Assembly (NCBI RefSeq): GCF_900090225.1
Contig: NZ_FMHY01000002.1
Location: 620,001-684,000, forward strand
DNA: 64,000 nucleotides
DNA from: Micromonospora eburnea
GTDB lineage: Bacteria; Actinomycetota; Actinomycetes; Mycobacteriales; Micromonosporaceae
Reading direction: 5' to 3'
How positions within the stretch are numbered: position 1 is the first letter of the stretch; every line of letters begins with the position of its first letter. This document shows positions 26,983 to 36,752 of this stretch, one piece after another. Below the pieces are notes generated by a model that did not search any database, was not told the origin of the DNA, and saw only the letters and a program-made list of their open reading frames with translations. A program made the translations under genes and the position numbers.

Positions 26983-27816
26983 ATGGGCAGTCCCCCGATC
27001 ATCGACGGCGGGTTCGCCCGGTGGCTGGCGGCGCGGGCCGGGCAGGCGCTGACGACCCTGCGTACGGAGATGGGCTTCGCGGACCCGGGGGCGTTGAAGT
27101 CGGCCGGGGACAAGGTCTCGCACGACCTGATCCGTACCGAGCTGGCGAGGTGGCGGCCGGGGGACGCGGTGCTGTCGGAGGAGGACGAGGGCTCCCGGCT
27201 GGCCTGGACGGCCGAGGTGGGCTCCGACGTGGTGTCCCGGCTGACCGCGGACCGGGTGTGGATCATCGATCCGCTGGACGGTACCCGGGAGTTCTCCGAG
27301 GAGGGCCGATCGGACTGGGCGGTGCACGTGGCGCTCTGGGCGCGGCGCGCCCCGACGTCGCACGGCCTGGTCGCGGGCGCGGTGGCGTTGCCGGCGCAGC
27401 ACCGGGTGCTGGGCACGGACCATGCGCCGGCGTACCCCCCGATGACGGTGGAGGCGGCGACCCCGGGCGGCGGGCGGACCATCCGGTTGGCGGCGAGTCG
27501 TAGCCGCCCACCGGTGTTTCTGGCCGAGCTGGCCGAGGACATCGGCGCTCATCTGGTGCCGATGGGCTCGGCGGGCGCGAAGATCGCCGCTGTGGTCACC
27601 GGTGAGGTCGACGCGTACATCCACGCCGGCGGCCAGTACGAGTGGGACTCGGCGGCCCCGGTAGCTGTGGCGACGGCCACCGGGCTGCACGCTTCCCGGA
27701 TCGACGGTTCTGCGCTGAAATACAACGAGGCCGATCCCCGCCTGCCGGACCTGTTGGTCTGCCGGAAGGATCTCGCCAGTCGGTTGCTTGCAGCGTTGCA
27801 GCGGCATTCCGGGTAG
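26983..27816 (+). CDS. cysQ: 3'(2'),5'-bisphosphate nucleotidase (CysQ-like)
   Basis: A 277-residue Li-sensitive phosphatase of the inositol monophosphatase superfamily. Metal-site motifs are SEEDEG (Glu), IIDPLDGTREF (Asp-Pro-Leu-Asp-Gly-Thr) and EWDSAAPVAVA (Trp-Asp). CysQ hydrolyses PAP formed during sulfate assimilation. Its location immediately upstream of cysD and cysN supports that role over inositol phosphatase. A TAGTCT -10-like hexamer lies about 55 bp before the ATG. Confidence 0.92.
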   Translation: MGSPPIIDGGFARWLAARAGQALTTLRTEMGFADPGALKSAGDKVSHDLIRTELARWRPGDAVLSEEDEGSRLAWTAEVGSDVVSRLTADRVWIIDPLDGTREFSEEGRSDWAVHVALWARRAPTSHGLVAGAVALPAQHRVLGTDHAPAYPPMTVEAATPGGGRTIRLAASRSRPPVFLAELAEDIGAHLVPMGSAGAKIAAVVTGEVDAYIHAGGQYEWDSAAPVAVATATGLHASRIDGSALKYNEADPRLPDLLVCRKDLASRLLAALQRHSG

Positions 27817-27864
27817 CCTGAACGTTCATCTTGACGAGTCCGACCGGAAAGGTCTGGAATCCCG

Positions 27865-27900
27865 ATGTGCGGATCCGAGCGAATCGAACTGGTGTCATGA
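27865..27900 (+). CDS. 11-residue cysteine-containing leader ORF overlapping cysD
   Basis: ATG at 27865 opens M-C-G-S-E-R-I-E-L-V-S, and its TGA overlaps the cysD ATG (ATGA at 27897-27900). No strong ribosome site precedes it, but TTGACG (27831-27836) and TGGAAT (27855-27860) form a loose promoter that would start transcription close to the ATG. Mycobacteria use leaderless Cys-rich ORFs to sense cysteine. With one Cys codon this is a weaker candidate for the same logic. Confidence 0.45.
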   Translation: MCGSERIELVS

Positions 27901-28808
27901 CATCCCCCGCCGCGTACCAGGTGTCCCACCTCGACGCGTTGGAGGCGGAGAGCATCTTCGTGATGCGCGAGGTCGTCGCCGAGATGGAGCGCCCGGTGCT
28001 CCTCTTCTCCGGCGGCAAGGATTCGATCGTGATGCTCCGGCTGGCCCAGAAGGCGTTCGCCCCGGCCAACATCCCGTTCCCGGTGATGCACGTCGACACC
28101 GGCCACAACTTCCCCGAGGTCCTGGAATACCGGGACCAGCGGGTCGCCGAGCTGGGCCTGCAACTCATCGTGGCGAGCGTGCCGGAGGCCCTGGCCAACG
28201 GCCTCGTACGCGAGTCGGCGGACGGGATGCGTAACCGGATCCAGACGCCGGTGCTGCTCGACGCGGTGGAGAAGCACCGCTTCGACGCGCTCTTCGGCGG
28301 CGCCCGCCGGGACGAGGAGAAGGCCCGGGCCAAGGAGCGGGTGTTCAGCTTCCGGGACGAGTTCGGCCAGTGGGACCCGAAGAACCAGCGCCCGGAGCTG
28401 TGGGCGCTCTACAACGGCCGGCACCACCCGGGCGAGTCGATCCGGGTCTTCCCGCTGTCCAACTGGACCGAGCTGGACGTCTGGCACTACATCGCCCGCG
28501 AGCGGATCCCGCTGCCGTCGATCTACTACGCGCATGAGCGCGAGGTGATCGAGCGCGACGGCATGCTGTACGCGGTCAACGAGTTCTTCCGGGCGCGCTC
28601 CGGTGAGCAGCCGATCAAGGCCCAGGTGCGGTACCGGACGGTAGGTGACGCCTCCTGCACCGCGGCGGTCCGTTCGGACGCCGACACCGTGGAGAAGGTG
28701 ATCGAGGAGGTGGCCGCCACCCGGATCACCGAGCGCGGCGCGACCCGCGGCGACGACCGGGTCAGCGAGGCCGCCATGGAGGACCGTAAGCGGGAAGGCT
28801 ACTTCTGA
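27897..28808 (+). CDS. cysD: sulfate adenylyltransferase subunit 2
   Basis: A 303-residue subunit of ATP sulfurylase, forming APS from ATP and sulfate. The PP-loop is LLFSGGKDSIVMLRLA, followed by MHVDTGHNFPEVLEYRD and GARRDEEKARAKERVFSFRD, all typical of CysD. It overlaps cysN by one base (TGATG). ATG at 27897 is chosen because the family begins near here; a longer in-frame start at 27831 lacks support. Confidence 0.96.
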   Translation: MTSPAAYQVSHLDALEAESIFVMREVVAEMERPVLLFSGGKDSIVMLRLAQKAFAPANIPFPVMHVDTGHNFPEVLEYRDQRVAELGLQLIVASVPEALANGLVRESADGMRNRIQTPVLLDAVEKHRFDALFGGARRDEEKARAKERVFSFRDEFGQWDPKNQRPELWALYNGRHHPGESIRVFPLSNWTELDVWHYIARERIPLPSIYYAHEREVIERDGMLYAVNEFFRARSGEQPIKAQVRYRTVGDASCTAAVRSDADTVEKVIEEVAATRITERGATRGDDRVSEAAMEDRKREGYF

Positions 28809-30121
28809 TGAGCGCGGAGACACTGGCCACGGACGCCCGGGCCGCCGCCGGGCCGGAGCCCCGGCCGATGGACCTGCTGCGGTTCGCCACCGCCGGCAGC
28901 GTCGACGACGGCAAGTCGACCCTGATCGGCCGACTGCTGTACGACACGAAGTCACTCTTCACCGACCAACTCGCCGCTGTCGAGGCGGTCAGCGCGGCGC
29001 GGGGCGACGAATACACCAACCTGGCGCTGCTCACCGACGGCCTGCGCGCCGAGCGGGAGCAGGGCATCACCATCGACGTGGCGTACCGCTACTTCGCCAC
29101 GCCGCGGCGGAAGTTCATCATCGCCGACACCCCCGGGCACATCCAGTACACCCGGAACATGGTCACCGGCGCGTCGACCGCCGACCTGGCGCTGATCCTC
29201 GTGGACGCGCGCAAGGGCCTGGTGGAGCAGTCCCGGCGGCACGCGTTCCTCTGCTCGTTGCTGCGGGTGCCGCACCTGGTCCTCTGTGTCAACAAGATGG
29301 ACCTGGTCGACTGGTCGCAGGACGTGTTCGAGCGAATCGCCGACGAGTTCACCGCGTTCGCCGCGAAGCTCGACGTGCCGGACCTGACCGTGGTGCCGAT
29401 CTCCGCGCTCAAGGGCGACAACATCGTCGCCCGCTCCGAGAACATGCCCTGGTACGAGGGGCCGGCGCTGCTGCACCACCTGGAGCGGGTGCACATCGCC
29501 TCCGACCGCAACCTGGTCGATGTGCGGTTCCCGGTGCAGTACGTGATCCGGCCGCAGTCCACCACGGTCACCGACTACCGCGGCTACGCGGGCCAGGTGG
29601 CCTCGGGCGTGCTCAAGCCCGGCGACGAGGTGATGGTGTTGCCGTCCGGCTTCACCAGCCGGATCGCCGCGGTGGAGACGGCGGACGGCCCGGTGGACCA
29701 GGCGTTTCCGCCGATGTCGGTGACGGTCCGACTGACCGATGAGATCGACATCTCACGCGGCGACATGATCTGCCGGCCGAACAACGCCCCGGCGGTCGCC
29801 CAGGACATCGAGGCGATGGTCTGCTGGATGGACGAGACCCGCCCGCTCCAGGTCGGCGGCAAGTACGCCATCAAGCACACCACCCGTTCGGCGCGGGCGA
29901 TCGTGCGCGGCCTGCACTACCGGCTGGACATCAACTCGCTGCACCGGGACGAGGCGGCCGGCGAGCTGAAGCTCAACGAGATCGGCCGGGTACGGCTGCG
30001 CACCACGGTTCCGCTGCTCGCCGACGAGTACCGGCGTAACCGCACCACCGGCGGCTTCGTCATCATCGATGAGACCACCAACCGGACCGTCGGCGCCGGC
30101 ATGATCGTCGAAGCCGGCTGA
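28808..30121 (+). CDS. cysN: sulfate adenylyltransferase subunit 1 (GTPase)
   Basis: A 437-residue GTPase that drives the CysD reaction. G motifs are GSVDDGKSTLIGRLLYD, DTPGHIQYTRNM and CVNKMDLVDW, with EF-Tu-like domains II and III after them. It ends at the typical length without a fused APS kinase (CysC) domain, so APS kinase or APS reductase must be elsewhere. It overlaps cysD by one base. Confidence 0.96.
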   Translation: MSAETLATDARAAAGPEPRPMDLLRFATAGSVDDGKSTLIGRLLYDTKSLFTDQLAAVEAVSAARGDEYTNLALLTDGLRAEREQGITIDVAYRYFATPRRKFIIADTPGHIQYTRNMVTGASTADLALILVDARKGLVEQSRRHAFLCSLLRVPHLVLCVNKMDLVDWSQDVFERIADEFTAFAAKLDVPDLTVVPISALKGDNIVARSENMPWYEGPALLHHLERVHIASDRNLVDVRFPVQYVIRPQSTTVTDYRGYAGQVASGVLKPGDEVMVLPSGFTSRIAAVETADGPVDQAFPPMSVTVRLTDEIDISRGDMICRPNNAPAVAQDIEAMVCWMDETRPLQVGGKYAIKHTTRSARAIVRGLHYRLDINSLHRDEAAGELKLNEIGRVRLRTTVPLLADEYRRNRTTGGFVIIDETTNRTVGAGMIVEAG

Positions 30122-30146
30122 CGCGGGTCACTCCGCCCCTGGCGAT

Positions 30147-30219
30147 GATCGCGCTCGAACAGGGTTGTAGTGGCCTCCCGGGCACAAGGAGGCCACTACA
30201 TCCAGGATCGAGCACGATC
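30147..30219. repeat. dispersed palindromic repeat, copy 1
   Basis: Arms 30147-30178 and 30188-30219 match at 27 of 32 positions around a 9-base loop. The inner 13 bp (GTAGTGGCCTCC) are perfect and the outer ends read GATCGNGCTCGA. The right arm is nearly identical over 29 bp to the right arm of the element at 46325-46396. It lies between the convergent ends of cysN and galK and could stop transcription in both directions. Confidence 0.92.
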
Positions 30220-30223
30220 TTGG

Positions 30224-30265
30224 GCGCGGGGCGCGGGGCGCGGGGCGCGGGGCGCGGGGCGCGGG
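30224..30265. repeat. heptamer repeat (GCGCGGG) x 6
   Basis: Six perfect tandem copies of GCGCGGG lie between the palindrome and the galK stop codon, ending one base before it. Such an array is prone to slippage and could vary in length between strains. Confidence 0.93.
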
Positions 30266-31459
30266 TCAGGTGAGGCGGGTGGTGCCGGCGGCCGGCCGCA
30301 CGGTCACCGTGCCGGGGGCGGCGAAGCCGCGCTCGGCGTACGCGGTGGTGACGGCGTCGGCGACCGCCGGGGCGCGGTCGGCGTCGACCAGGGCGAGCAC
30401 GCAGCCGCCGAAGCCGCCGCCGGTCATCCGGGCGCCGTACGCCCCGGCGGCCAGGGCCGCGTCGACCGCGGTATCCACCTCGGGCACGGTGATTTCGAAG
30501 TCGTCCCGCATCGAGGCGTGCGAGGCGGTCAGCAGGGGGCCGGTGTCGGACACCCGGCCGGCGCGCAGCAGTTCGACCGTGTCGAGGACCCGCTGGTTCT
30601 CGGTGACCACGTGCCGGACCCGGCGGCGAATCTCGTCGTCGGGCAGCATCCCGAGCGCCGCGTCGAGGTCGGCGACGGCCACGTCACGCAGGGCGGGCAC
30701 CCCGAGGGCCCGCGCCGCGTTCTCGCAGGACGCGCGGCGGGCGGCGTACTCGCCGTCGGCGTGCCGGTGCGGGGCGCGGCTGTCGACCACCAGCACGGCC
30801 AGCCCGGCGGTGTCCAGGTCGAACGGGATCTGCTCGACCTCCTCCGTGCGGCAGTCGAGAAAGAGGGCGTGTCCCGCCCGCCCACGGATCACCGCGGACT
30901 GGTCCATGATCCCGGTGGGCGCGCCGACGTAGTCGTTCTCGGCGCGTTGGGCGAGCCGGGGCCACCGGTCGGCAGGCAGGTCCAGCCCACCCAGTTCGAC
31001 CAGGGCGGCGAGCACCGCCGCCTCGACGGCCGCCGAGGAGGAGAGCCCGGAGCCGACCGGCACGTCGGAGGCGATGGCCAGCCGGGCGCCGGGGACGGCC
31101 TGCCCGGCGGCGCGCAGCGCCCAGACCACCCCGGCCACGTACGCGGCCCAGCCGGTGACCCGGCCGGGCTCGTCGACCTCGGCCGGGCCGAACTCGACCG
31201 GGTCGGCGGAAAGCTCCGACCGGACCGTCCAGCGTTCGTCGTCGCGGGCCGCCGCGGCGACCACGGTACGCAGCGGCAGCGCGAAGGGCAGCACGAAGCC
31301 GTCGTTGTAGTCGGTGTGCTCGCCGATCAGGTTGACCCGGCCGGGAGCCGCCCAGCGGCCGGCCGGCCGCACGCCGTACCAGTGCCGGAAGCCGGCGGCG
31401 GCGCGGGCAGCGGCATCGCCGGACGGCGCGGCCGGGGGCGTGGTGGTCGCGGCCGTCAC
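30266..31459 (-). CDS. galK: galactokinase
   Basis: A 397-residue GHMP kinase phosphorylating galactose at C1 (Leloir pathway). Signatures are APGRVNLIGEHTDYNDGFVLP, the ATP loop SDVPVGSGLSSSAAVE, GIMDQSA and GARMTGGGFGGC. Its GTG start overlaps the galE stop (GTGA at 31459-31456), so it is translated by coupling after galE. galT is not present next to them. Confidence 0.95.
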   Translation of the reverse strand: MTAATTTPPAAPSGDAAARAAAGFRHWYGVRPAGRWAAPGRVNLIGEHTDYNDGFVLPFALPLRTVVAAAARDDERWTVRSELSADPVEFGPAEVDEPGRVTGWAAYVAGVVWALRAAGQAVPGARLAIASDVPVGSGLSSSAAVEAAVLAALVELGGLDLPADRWPRLAQRAENDYVGAPTGIMDQSAVIRGRAGHALFLDCRTEEVEQIPFDLDTAGLAVLVVDSRAPHRHADGEYAARRASCENAARALGVPALRDVAVADLDAALGMLPDDEIRRRVRHVVTENQRVLDTVELLRAGRVSDTGPLLTASHASMRDDFEITVPEVDTAVDAALAAGAYGARMTGGGFGGCVLALVDADRAPAVADAVTTAYAERGFAAPGTVTVRPAAGTTRLT

Positions 31460-32439
31460 CGCTGCCCCAGGACGTGCGCCTGGTAGAAGGCCCAGGCGTC
31501 GCCGACCATGTCGGACAGGGTGGGCTTCTCCGGCACCCAACCGAGCTCCTCGCGGGCCAGTGTGGAGGAGGCGACCAGCTCGGCCGGGTCGCCCTCGCGA
31601 CGCGGGGCCACCTCGACCGGTACGGAATGGCCGGTGACCTCGCGGACCACCTCGATCACCTGCCGGTTGGTGAAGCCGCTGCCGTTGCCGAGGTTGTAGA
31701 TGCGGTGCCGGCCGGGTGTCGCGGCGGTGAGTGCCAGCAGGTGCGCCCGGGCCAGGTCGGCGACGTGGATGTAGTCGCGGACGCAGGTGCCGTCGACGGT
31801 GGGGTAGTCGTCGCCGAAGAGTTGGAGCTTGTCGCGCCGGCCGGCGGCCACGTCGAGGGCGAGCGGGATGAGGTGGGTCTCCGGGTCGTGCCGTTCGCCG
31901 ATGGCCCGCCCGTCGTGCAGGTACGCCCCGGCGACGTTGAAGTAGCGCAGCGAGACGGCCGCGAGGTCGTGCGCGATCGCCTCGGAGGTGAGCGCCATGT
32001 CGACGGCCAGCTTGGTGGCCCCGTAGGTGTTGGTGGGGGCCTTGACGGCGGTCTCCGGGATGGGCACCTCGGTGGGGTTGCCGTAGACGGCGGCGGTGGA
32101 GGAGAAGACCAGCCGGGGTACCCGGGCGGCGCGTACCGCGTCGAGCAGGGCGAGCGAGCCGACGGTGTTGTTCTGCCAGTAGAGCTCCGGCCTGACCATC
32201 GACTCGCCAGCGGCGATCAGCGCGGCGAAGTGCAGCACGCCGTCGAAGCCGGCGTCCGGGGTGAGCACCCGGGCGGCCTCGTGCACCGGCAGCTCGACGT
32301 GGGTCGCGTCCGGGGCCAGCGCCTCCCGGTGGCCGGTGCGCAGGTCGTCCAGGACGGTCACCTCGTGGCCGTGGTCCAGCAGCATCCGGGTCACCACGCT
32401 GCCGATGTAGCCGGCGCCCCCGGTGACGAGCAGTTTCAC
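31456..32439 (-). CDS. galE: UDP-glucose 4-epimerase
   Basis: A 327-residue extended short-chain dehydrogenase interconverting UDP-glucose and UDP-galactose. It has the NAD loop GGAGYIGS, the catalytic serine region VFSSTAAVYG and YGATKLAVD (YxxxK). GGGAGG lies 8-9 bp before the GTG start. It is the first gene of a two-gene operon with galK. Confidence 0.95.
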   Translation of the reverse strand: MKLLVTGGAGYIGSVVTRMLLDHGHEVTVLDDLRTGHREALAPDATHVELPVHEAARVLTPDAGFDGVLHFAALIAAGESMVRPELYWQNNTVGSLALLDAVRAARVPRLVFSSTAAVYGNPTEVPIPETAVKAPTNTYGATKLAVDMALTSEAIAHDLAAVSLRYFNVAGAYLHDGRAIGERHDPETHLIPLALDVAAGRRDKLQLFGDDYPTVDGTCVRDYIHVADLARAHLLALTAATPGRHRIYNLGNGSGFTNRQVIEVVREVTGHSVPVEVAPRREGDPAELVASSTLAREELGWVPEKPTLSDMVGDAWAFYQAHVLGQR

Positions 32440-32613
32440 GTCGGGTTCCTCCCGCCTGGCCGCGTCCCGCGGCGGCCGTACGTGATCACCCTACGGCCGC
32501 CGGCTGTGCCGTGGCTGTCCCCTGAGTTCGGTAGGTCCGCCGCGTTTCCGGATGACTGAAACAGATGCGAACATTGCCCGGGTGTTCGGCGTCCGCTGTC
32601 TACGATCCTTCTC

Positions 32614-33636
32614 ATGGAGGCTGGCGGTCCCCGGCCCCGGCGACGACCGTCGGGGCGGCCGCGACGCGAGCCGGGGCCGCTCGCCCGGACCGTCGCCCGA
32701 CTCGTGGTCCGCGCCGCCGACGGGGCCACCCGGCTGGTCACCGATCTGCTCGGCGCCAGCCCGGCGGCCGGGCGGGAGCGGATCAGCGAAGCCGAGCTGC
32801 GGGACCTGGTCGCGGCCAACACGGTGCTCGACCCGGACGAGCGGCGGATCATCGACGAGGTGCTGGTGGCCGGGGCGCGCCTGGTCCGCGAGGTGATGGT
32901 GCCGCGTACCGAGGTGGTGTTCCTCTCCGCGGGGCTCACCGTCGCCGAGGCGGAGCGGCTGGTCCGGGCCGAGGCGCACACCCGTTATCCGGTGGTCGAC
33001 GGCACCCACGACGACGTGGTCGGCTTCGTCCATCTGCGCGACGTGCTGCTCGGCTCCGAGCACGGGAGCCCGGCCAGGGTCTGGGAGCTGACCCGGGAGG
33101 TGAAGCGGCTACCCGGCAGCAAGCGGGTGCTGGCCGCGCTCACCGAGATGCGCCGGGAGGGGCACCACCTGGCGGTGGTGGTTGACGAGTACGGCGGTAC
33201 CGCCGGCATCGTCACCTGCGAGGACCTGGTCGAGGAGCTGGTCGGGGAGATCCACGACGAGTACCACGCCCCGCCCGACCCGGCGTACGCCGGCCTGCCC
33301 GCCGTCGTGGACGGCCGGCTCAACCTGGCCGACTTCGCCGACCGCACCGGGGTGCCGCTGCCCACCGGGCCGTACGAGACGGTCGGCGGCTTCGTGATGG
33401 CCGCCCTGGGCCGGCTCCCGGTCGCGGGGGACGAGGTGCCGGTGGCCCTCGCCCCGGACGGCCCGGGCGGACCCGACCCGGACGACCCGCCGGGCGGCTG
33501 GCTGCTGCGGGTGCTCGCCCTGGAGGGGCGGCGGGTGTCCCGGCTGGCGGTCTCCGCCGCGCGCCTGCCCGAGCAGCGGCGCGAGGTCGCGGCCCGGGCC
33601 ACGGCCGCCGAGAACGGATCCACCGGCCCGTCATGA
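32614..33636 (+). CDS. CBS-domain/CorC-HlyC transporter-associated protein
   Basis: A 340-residue protein with a CBS pair (VREVMVPRTEVVFLSAGLTVAEAERLV and the VVVDEYGGTAGIVTCEDLVEELVGEI segment) followed by the CorC_HlyC domain. It lacks the N-terminal DUF21 membrane domain of full-length CNNM/CorC proteins, so it resembles the short YbeX/CorC form. It begins 7 bp after TACGAT (32601-32606), suggesting a leaderless mRNA. The cellular role is uncertain: magnesium or cobalt efflux and ribosome functions have been proposed for relatives. Confidence 0.87.
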   Translation: MEAGGPRPRRRPSGRPRREPGPLARTVARLVVRAADGATRLVTDLLGASPAAGRERISEAELRDLVAANTVLDPDERRIIDEVLVAGARLVREVMVPRTEVVFLSAGLTVAEAERLVRAEAHTRYPVVDGTHDDVVGFVHLRDVLLGSEHGSPARVWELTREVKRLPGSKRVLAALTEMRREGHHLAVVVDEYGGTAGIVTCEDLVEELVGEIHDEYHAPPDPAYAGLPAVVDGRLNLADFADRTGVPLPTGPYETVGGFVMAALGRLPVAGDEVPVALAPDGPGGPDPDDPPGGWLLRVLALEGRRVSRLAVSAARLPEQRREVAARATAAENGSTGPS

Positions 33637-34695
<1,059 letters not shown>

Positions 34696-34733
34696 CGGTC
34701 CCGGGGCACGTCGGGAGAGGGTGTAGACAGCCG

Positions 34734-35303
34734 GTGGCGGGAGGGGTGGCGGGGAGCGTGGAGCACAGGGACGGGGCGCCGGAAAACGGCGACACCATCG
34801 AGATCGGGATCGCGGTGGACATCCCCGAGCCGTGGGGCGAGATGCTCACCCGGCGTCGGGTCGAGGCCGGCGATCCGCAGGTCGTCCCGGCCCACGTCAC
34901 CCTGCTCGGGCCCACCGAGATCCCGGTACGGGCGCTGCCCGCCGTCGAGGAGCATCTGGCCCGGGTGGCCGCCGCGCACCTGCCGTTCACCCTGCACCTG
35001 CGGGGCACCGGCACGTTCCGCCCGGTCACCCAGGTGGTCTTCGTGGCGGTGGCGGCCGGGATCAGCGAGTGCGAGCTGCTCGCCGCCGCCATCAACTCGG
35101 CCCCCGAGCTGCACCGGGAGGCCCGCTTCCCGTACCACCCGCACGTCACGGTGGCCCAGGACGTCCCGCCCGAGGCGCTGGACAAGGCGTACGAGGACCT
35201 GGCCGACTTCTCGGCGCTGTTCGAGGTCGGGGCGTTCACCCTCTTCTCGCACAGCGGCGCGACCCGGTGGCAGCCGCGCCGCGACTTCCGGCTGGGCGGT
35301 TGA
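34734..35303 (+). CDS. 2'-5' RNA ligase/cyclic phosphodiesterase family protein
   Basis: A 189-residue protein of the 2H phosphoesterase superfamily, with the two catalytic His-x-Thr motifs in PAHVTLLGP and YHPHVTVAQ. Such proteins act on 2'-5' linked or 2',3'-cyclic RNA ends. It follows trpS by 38 bp, a conserved pairing in actinomycetes. The start is uncertain: GTG at 34734, 34746 and 34758 are all possible within a G-rich stretch. Confidence 0.88.
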   Translation: MAGGVAGSVEHRDGAPENGDTIEIGIAVDIPEPWGEMLTRRRVEAGDPQVVPAHVTLLGPTEIPVRALPAVEEHLARVAAAHLPFTLHLRGTGTFRPVTQVVFVAVAAGISECELLAAAINSAPELHREARFPYHPHVTVAQDVPPEALDKAYEDLADFSALFEVGAFTLFSHSGATRWQPRRDFRLGG

Positions 35304-35360
35304 GCTGAGCACCGGGCCGGACGTTCTCCGTCACCGCGGCGGATCGGCGAGGATCGCGTG

Positions 35361-36296
35361 GTGAACGTGCTCGGCCGGGTCGAGGCGGCGTTCGGCCGGC
35401 GGATCGAGGCGGCGCGCGACCGGCTGCCGGTCTTCGACCACGTGTGGCGGGCCGGGACGCTCTACGCCGGCGTGCTCGCCGGCCGGCTCGCCGCGGCCAT
35501 CGCCTACTACGGCTTCTTCGCGGTCTTCGCGCTCGCCCTGGTCGGGTACGCGGTCTTCGGGGCGATCCTGGAGGACAACAACGAGGTCAGCCGGGCGGCG
35601 TCCAACTTCCTCGAAAAGAACCTGCCCTTCCTCGATTCGGACCAGATCGCGCAGAGCAGCAAGACCGTCGGGGTGGTCGGTCTGGTCATCCTGGTCTTCA
35701 CCGGGATCGGCTGGGTGGAGGCGATCCGCTCCTCCCAGCGGCTGTTGTACGGCTTCAACCAGCAACCCGGCAACCTGGTGGTGCGCCGTCTGGTCGACCT
35801 CGGGGTGCTGGTCGCGGTCTTCGTGCTGCTCGGCGTCTCGGTGGCCGCCGTCGACGCGCTGGAGTCGCTGCTGCGTTTCCTGCTGCGCAGCACCGGGTCG
35901 GTCGGCCTGACCACGGTCAGCGCGATGCTCAGCGTCCTGGTCAACGCGGTGCTGGCCGTGGCGCTGCTGGTGGCGGTGCCCCGGTTGCGGATGAGCCGCC
36001 GCCGGCTGCGCCCGGTGGTGATCGTGGTCGCGATCGGCATCACCCTGCTCAACACGGTGGGGCGCTACTACGTGGTCCGCACCGAGCGGAACCCGGCGTA
36101 CACGGTGGTCGCCACCGCGGTGGGGCTGCTGCTCTACCTCTACCTGCTCAACCAACTGGTGCTGTTCGGCGCGGCGCTGGCCGCGACCAGCCGGTACGGC
36201 CGGGTGGTCGACCTGGCCGAGGGCCGCGCCGCCCGGGAGGTGGACGTGGAGGCCGACGAGGTGATCGAACCAGGTACCCCGGGAGGCGCTGGATGA
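35361..36296 (+). CDS. YihY/BrkB family membrane protein
   Basis: A 311-residue inner-membrane protein with about six helices and the family core LAAAIAYYGFFAVFALALVGYAVFG. The family was once called ribonuclease BN by mistake and its function is unknown. GTG at 35361 is 7 bp from GCGAGGA; GTG at 35358 is the alternative. Its stop overlaps the start of the GntR regulator gene (ATGA). Confidence 0.92.
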   Translation: MNVLGRVEAAFGRRIEAARDRLPVFDHVWRAGTLYAGVLAGRLAAAIAYYGFFAVFALALVGYAVFGAILEDNNEVSRAASNFLEKNLPFLDSDQIAQSSKTVGVVGLVILVFTGIGWVEAIRSSQRLLYGFNQQPGNLVVRRLVDLGVLVAVFVLLGVSVAAVDALESLLRFLLRSTGSVGLTTVSAMLSVLVNAVLAVALLVAVPRLRMSRRRLRPVVIVVAIGITLLNTVGRYYVVRTERNPAYTVVATAVGLLLYLYLLNQLVLFGAALAATSRYGRVVDLAEGRAAREVDVEADEVIEPGTPGGAG

Positions 36297-36658
36297 CCAC
36301 GCGGATCCGCATCGACCCGGACTCGGCGGTGCCCCCGTACGAGCAGGTACGCGGGCAACTCGCCCGGATGATCGGCGACGGCCGGCTGCCGGTCGGCACC
36401 CGGCTGCCCGCGGTCCGGCAGTTCGCCGCCGACCTCGGCCTGGCCGTGAACACGGTGGCCCGGGCCTACCGGGAACTGGAGGGGGCCGGGCTGGTCGAGA
36501 CCCGGGGCCGGCACGGCACCGTGGTCGCTCCCGGCCGTGACGACGCCACCGATCGGCTGCACCGCGCCGCGACCGAGTACGCCGCCGAGGCACGGCGGCT
36601 GGGCGTCCCCCCGGACCGCGCCCTCGCCCTGGTCCGCGCCGCCCTCTCCTCCTCCTGA
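36293..36658 (+). CDS. short GntR-family (YtrA-like) regulator
   Basis: A 121-residue regulator. The winged helix is IDPDSAVPPYEQVRGQLARMIGDGRLPVGTRLPAVRQFAADLGLAVNTVARAYRELE, typical of the YtrA subfamily, with only a short helical tail and no ligand domain. YtrA regulators usually control a neighbouring ABC transporter, but here the gene overlaps a YihY gene by four bases. Confidence 0.92.
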   Translation: MTTRIRIDPDSAVPPYEQVRGQLARMIGDGRLPVGTRLPAVRQFAADLGLAVNTVARAYRELEGAGLVETRGRHGTVVAPGRDDATDRLHRAATEYAAEARRLGVPPDRALALVRAALSSS

Positions 36659-36685
36659 CCGCCCCGATGGTGCGCGGCAACCGCA

Positions 36686-36752
36686 CGCACAACTTCCCCC
36701 GAAGATGCCGCCTCGGCTCGCCGGGAGGGCACATGTCCCCTGAAGTTGTGCG
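36686..36752. promoter_or_regulatory. 11-bp inverted repeat around a gene start
   Basis: CGCACAACTTC (36686-36696) and its exact complement (36742-36752) are 45 bp apart and straddle the ribosome site and ATG of the next gene. They could be two operator halves or the base of an mRNA stem that hides the start. Confidence 0.45.
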
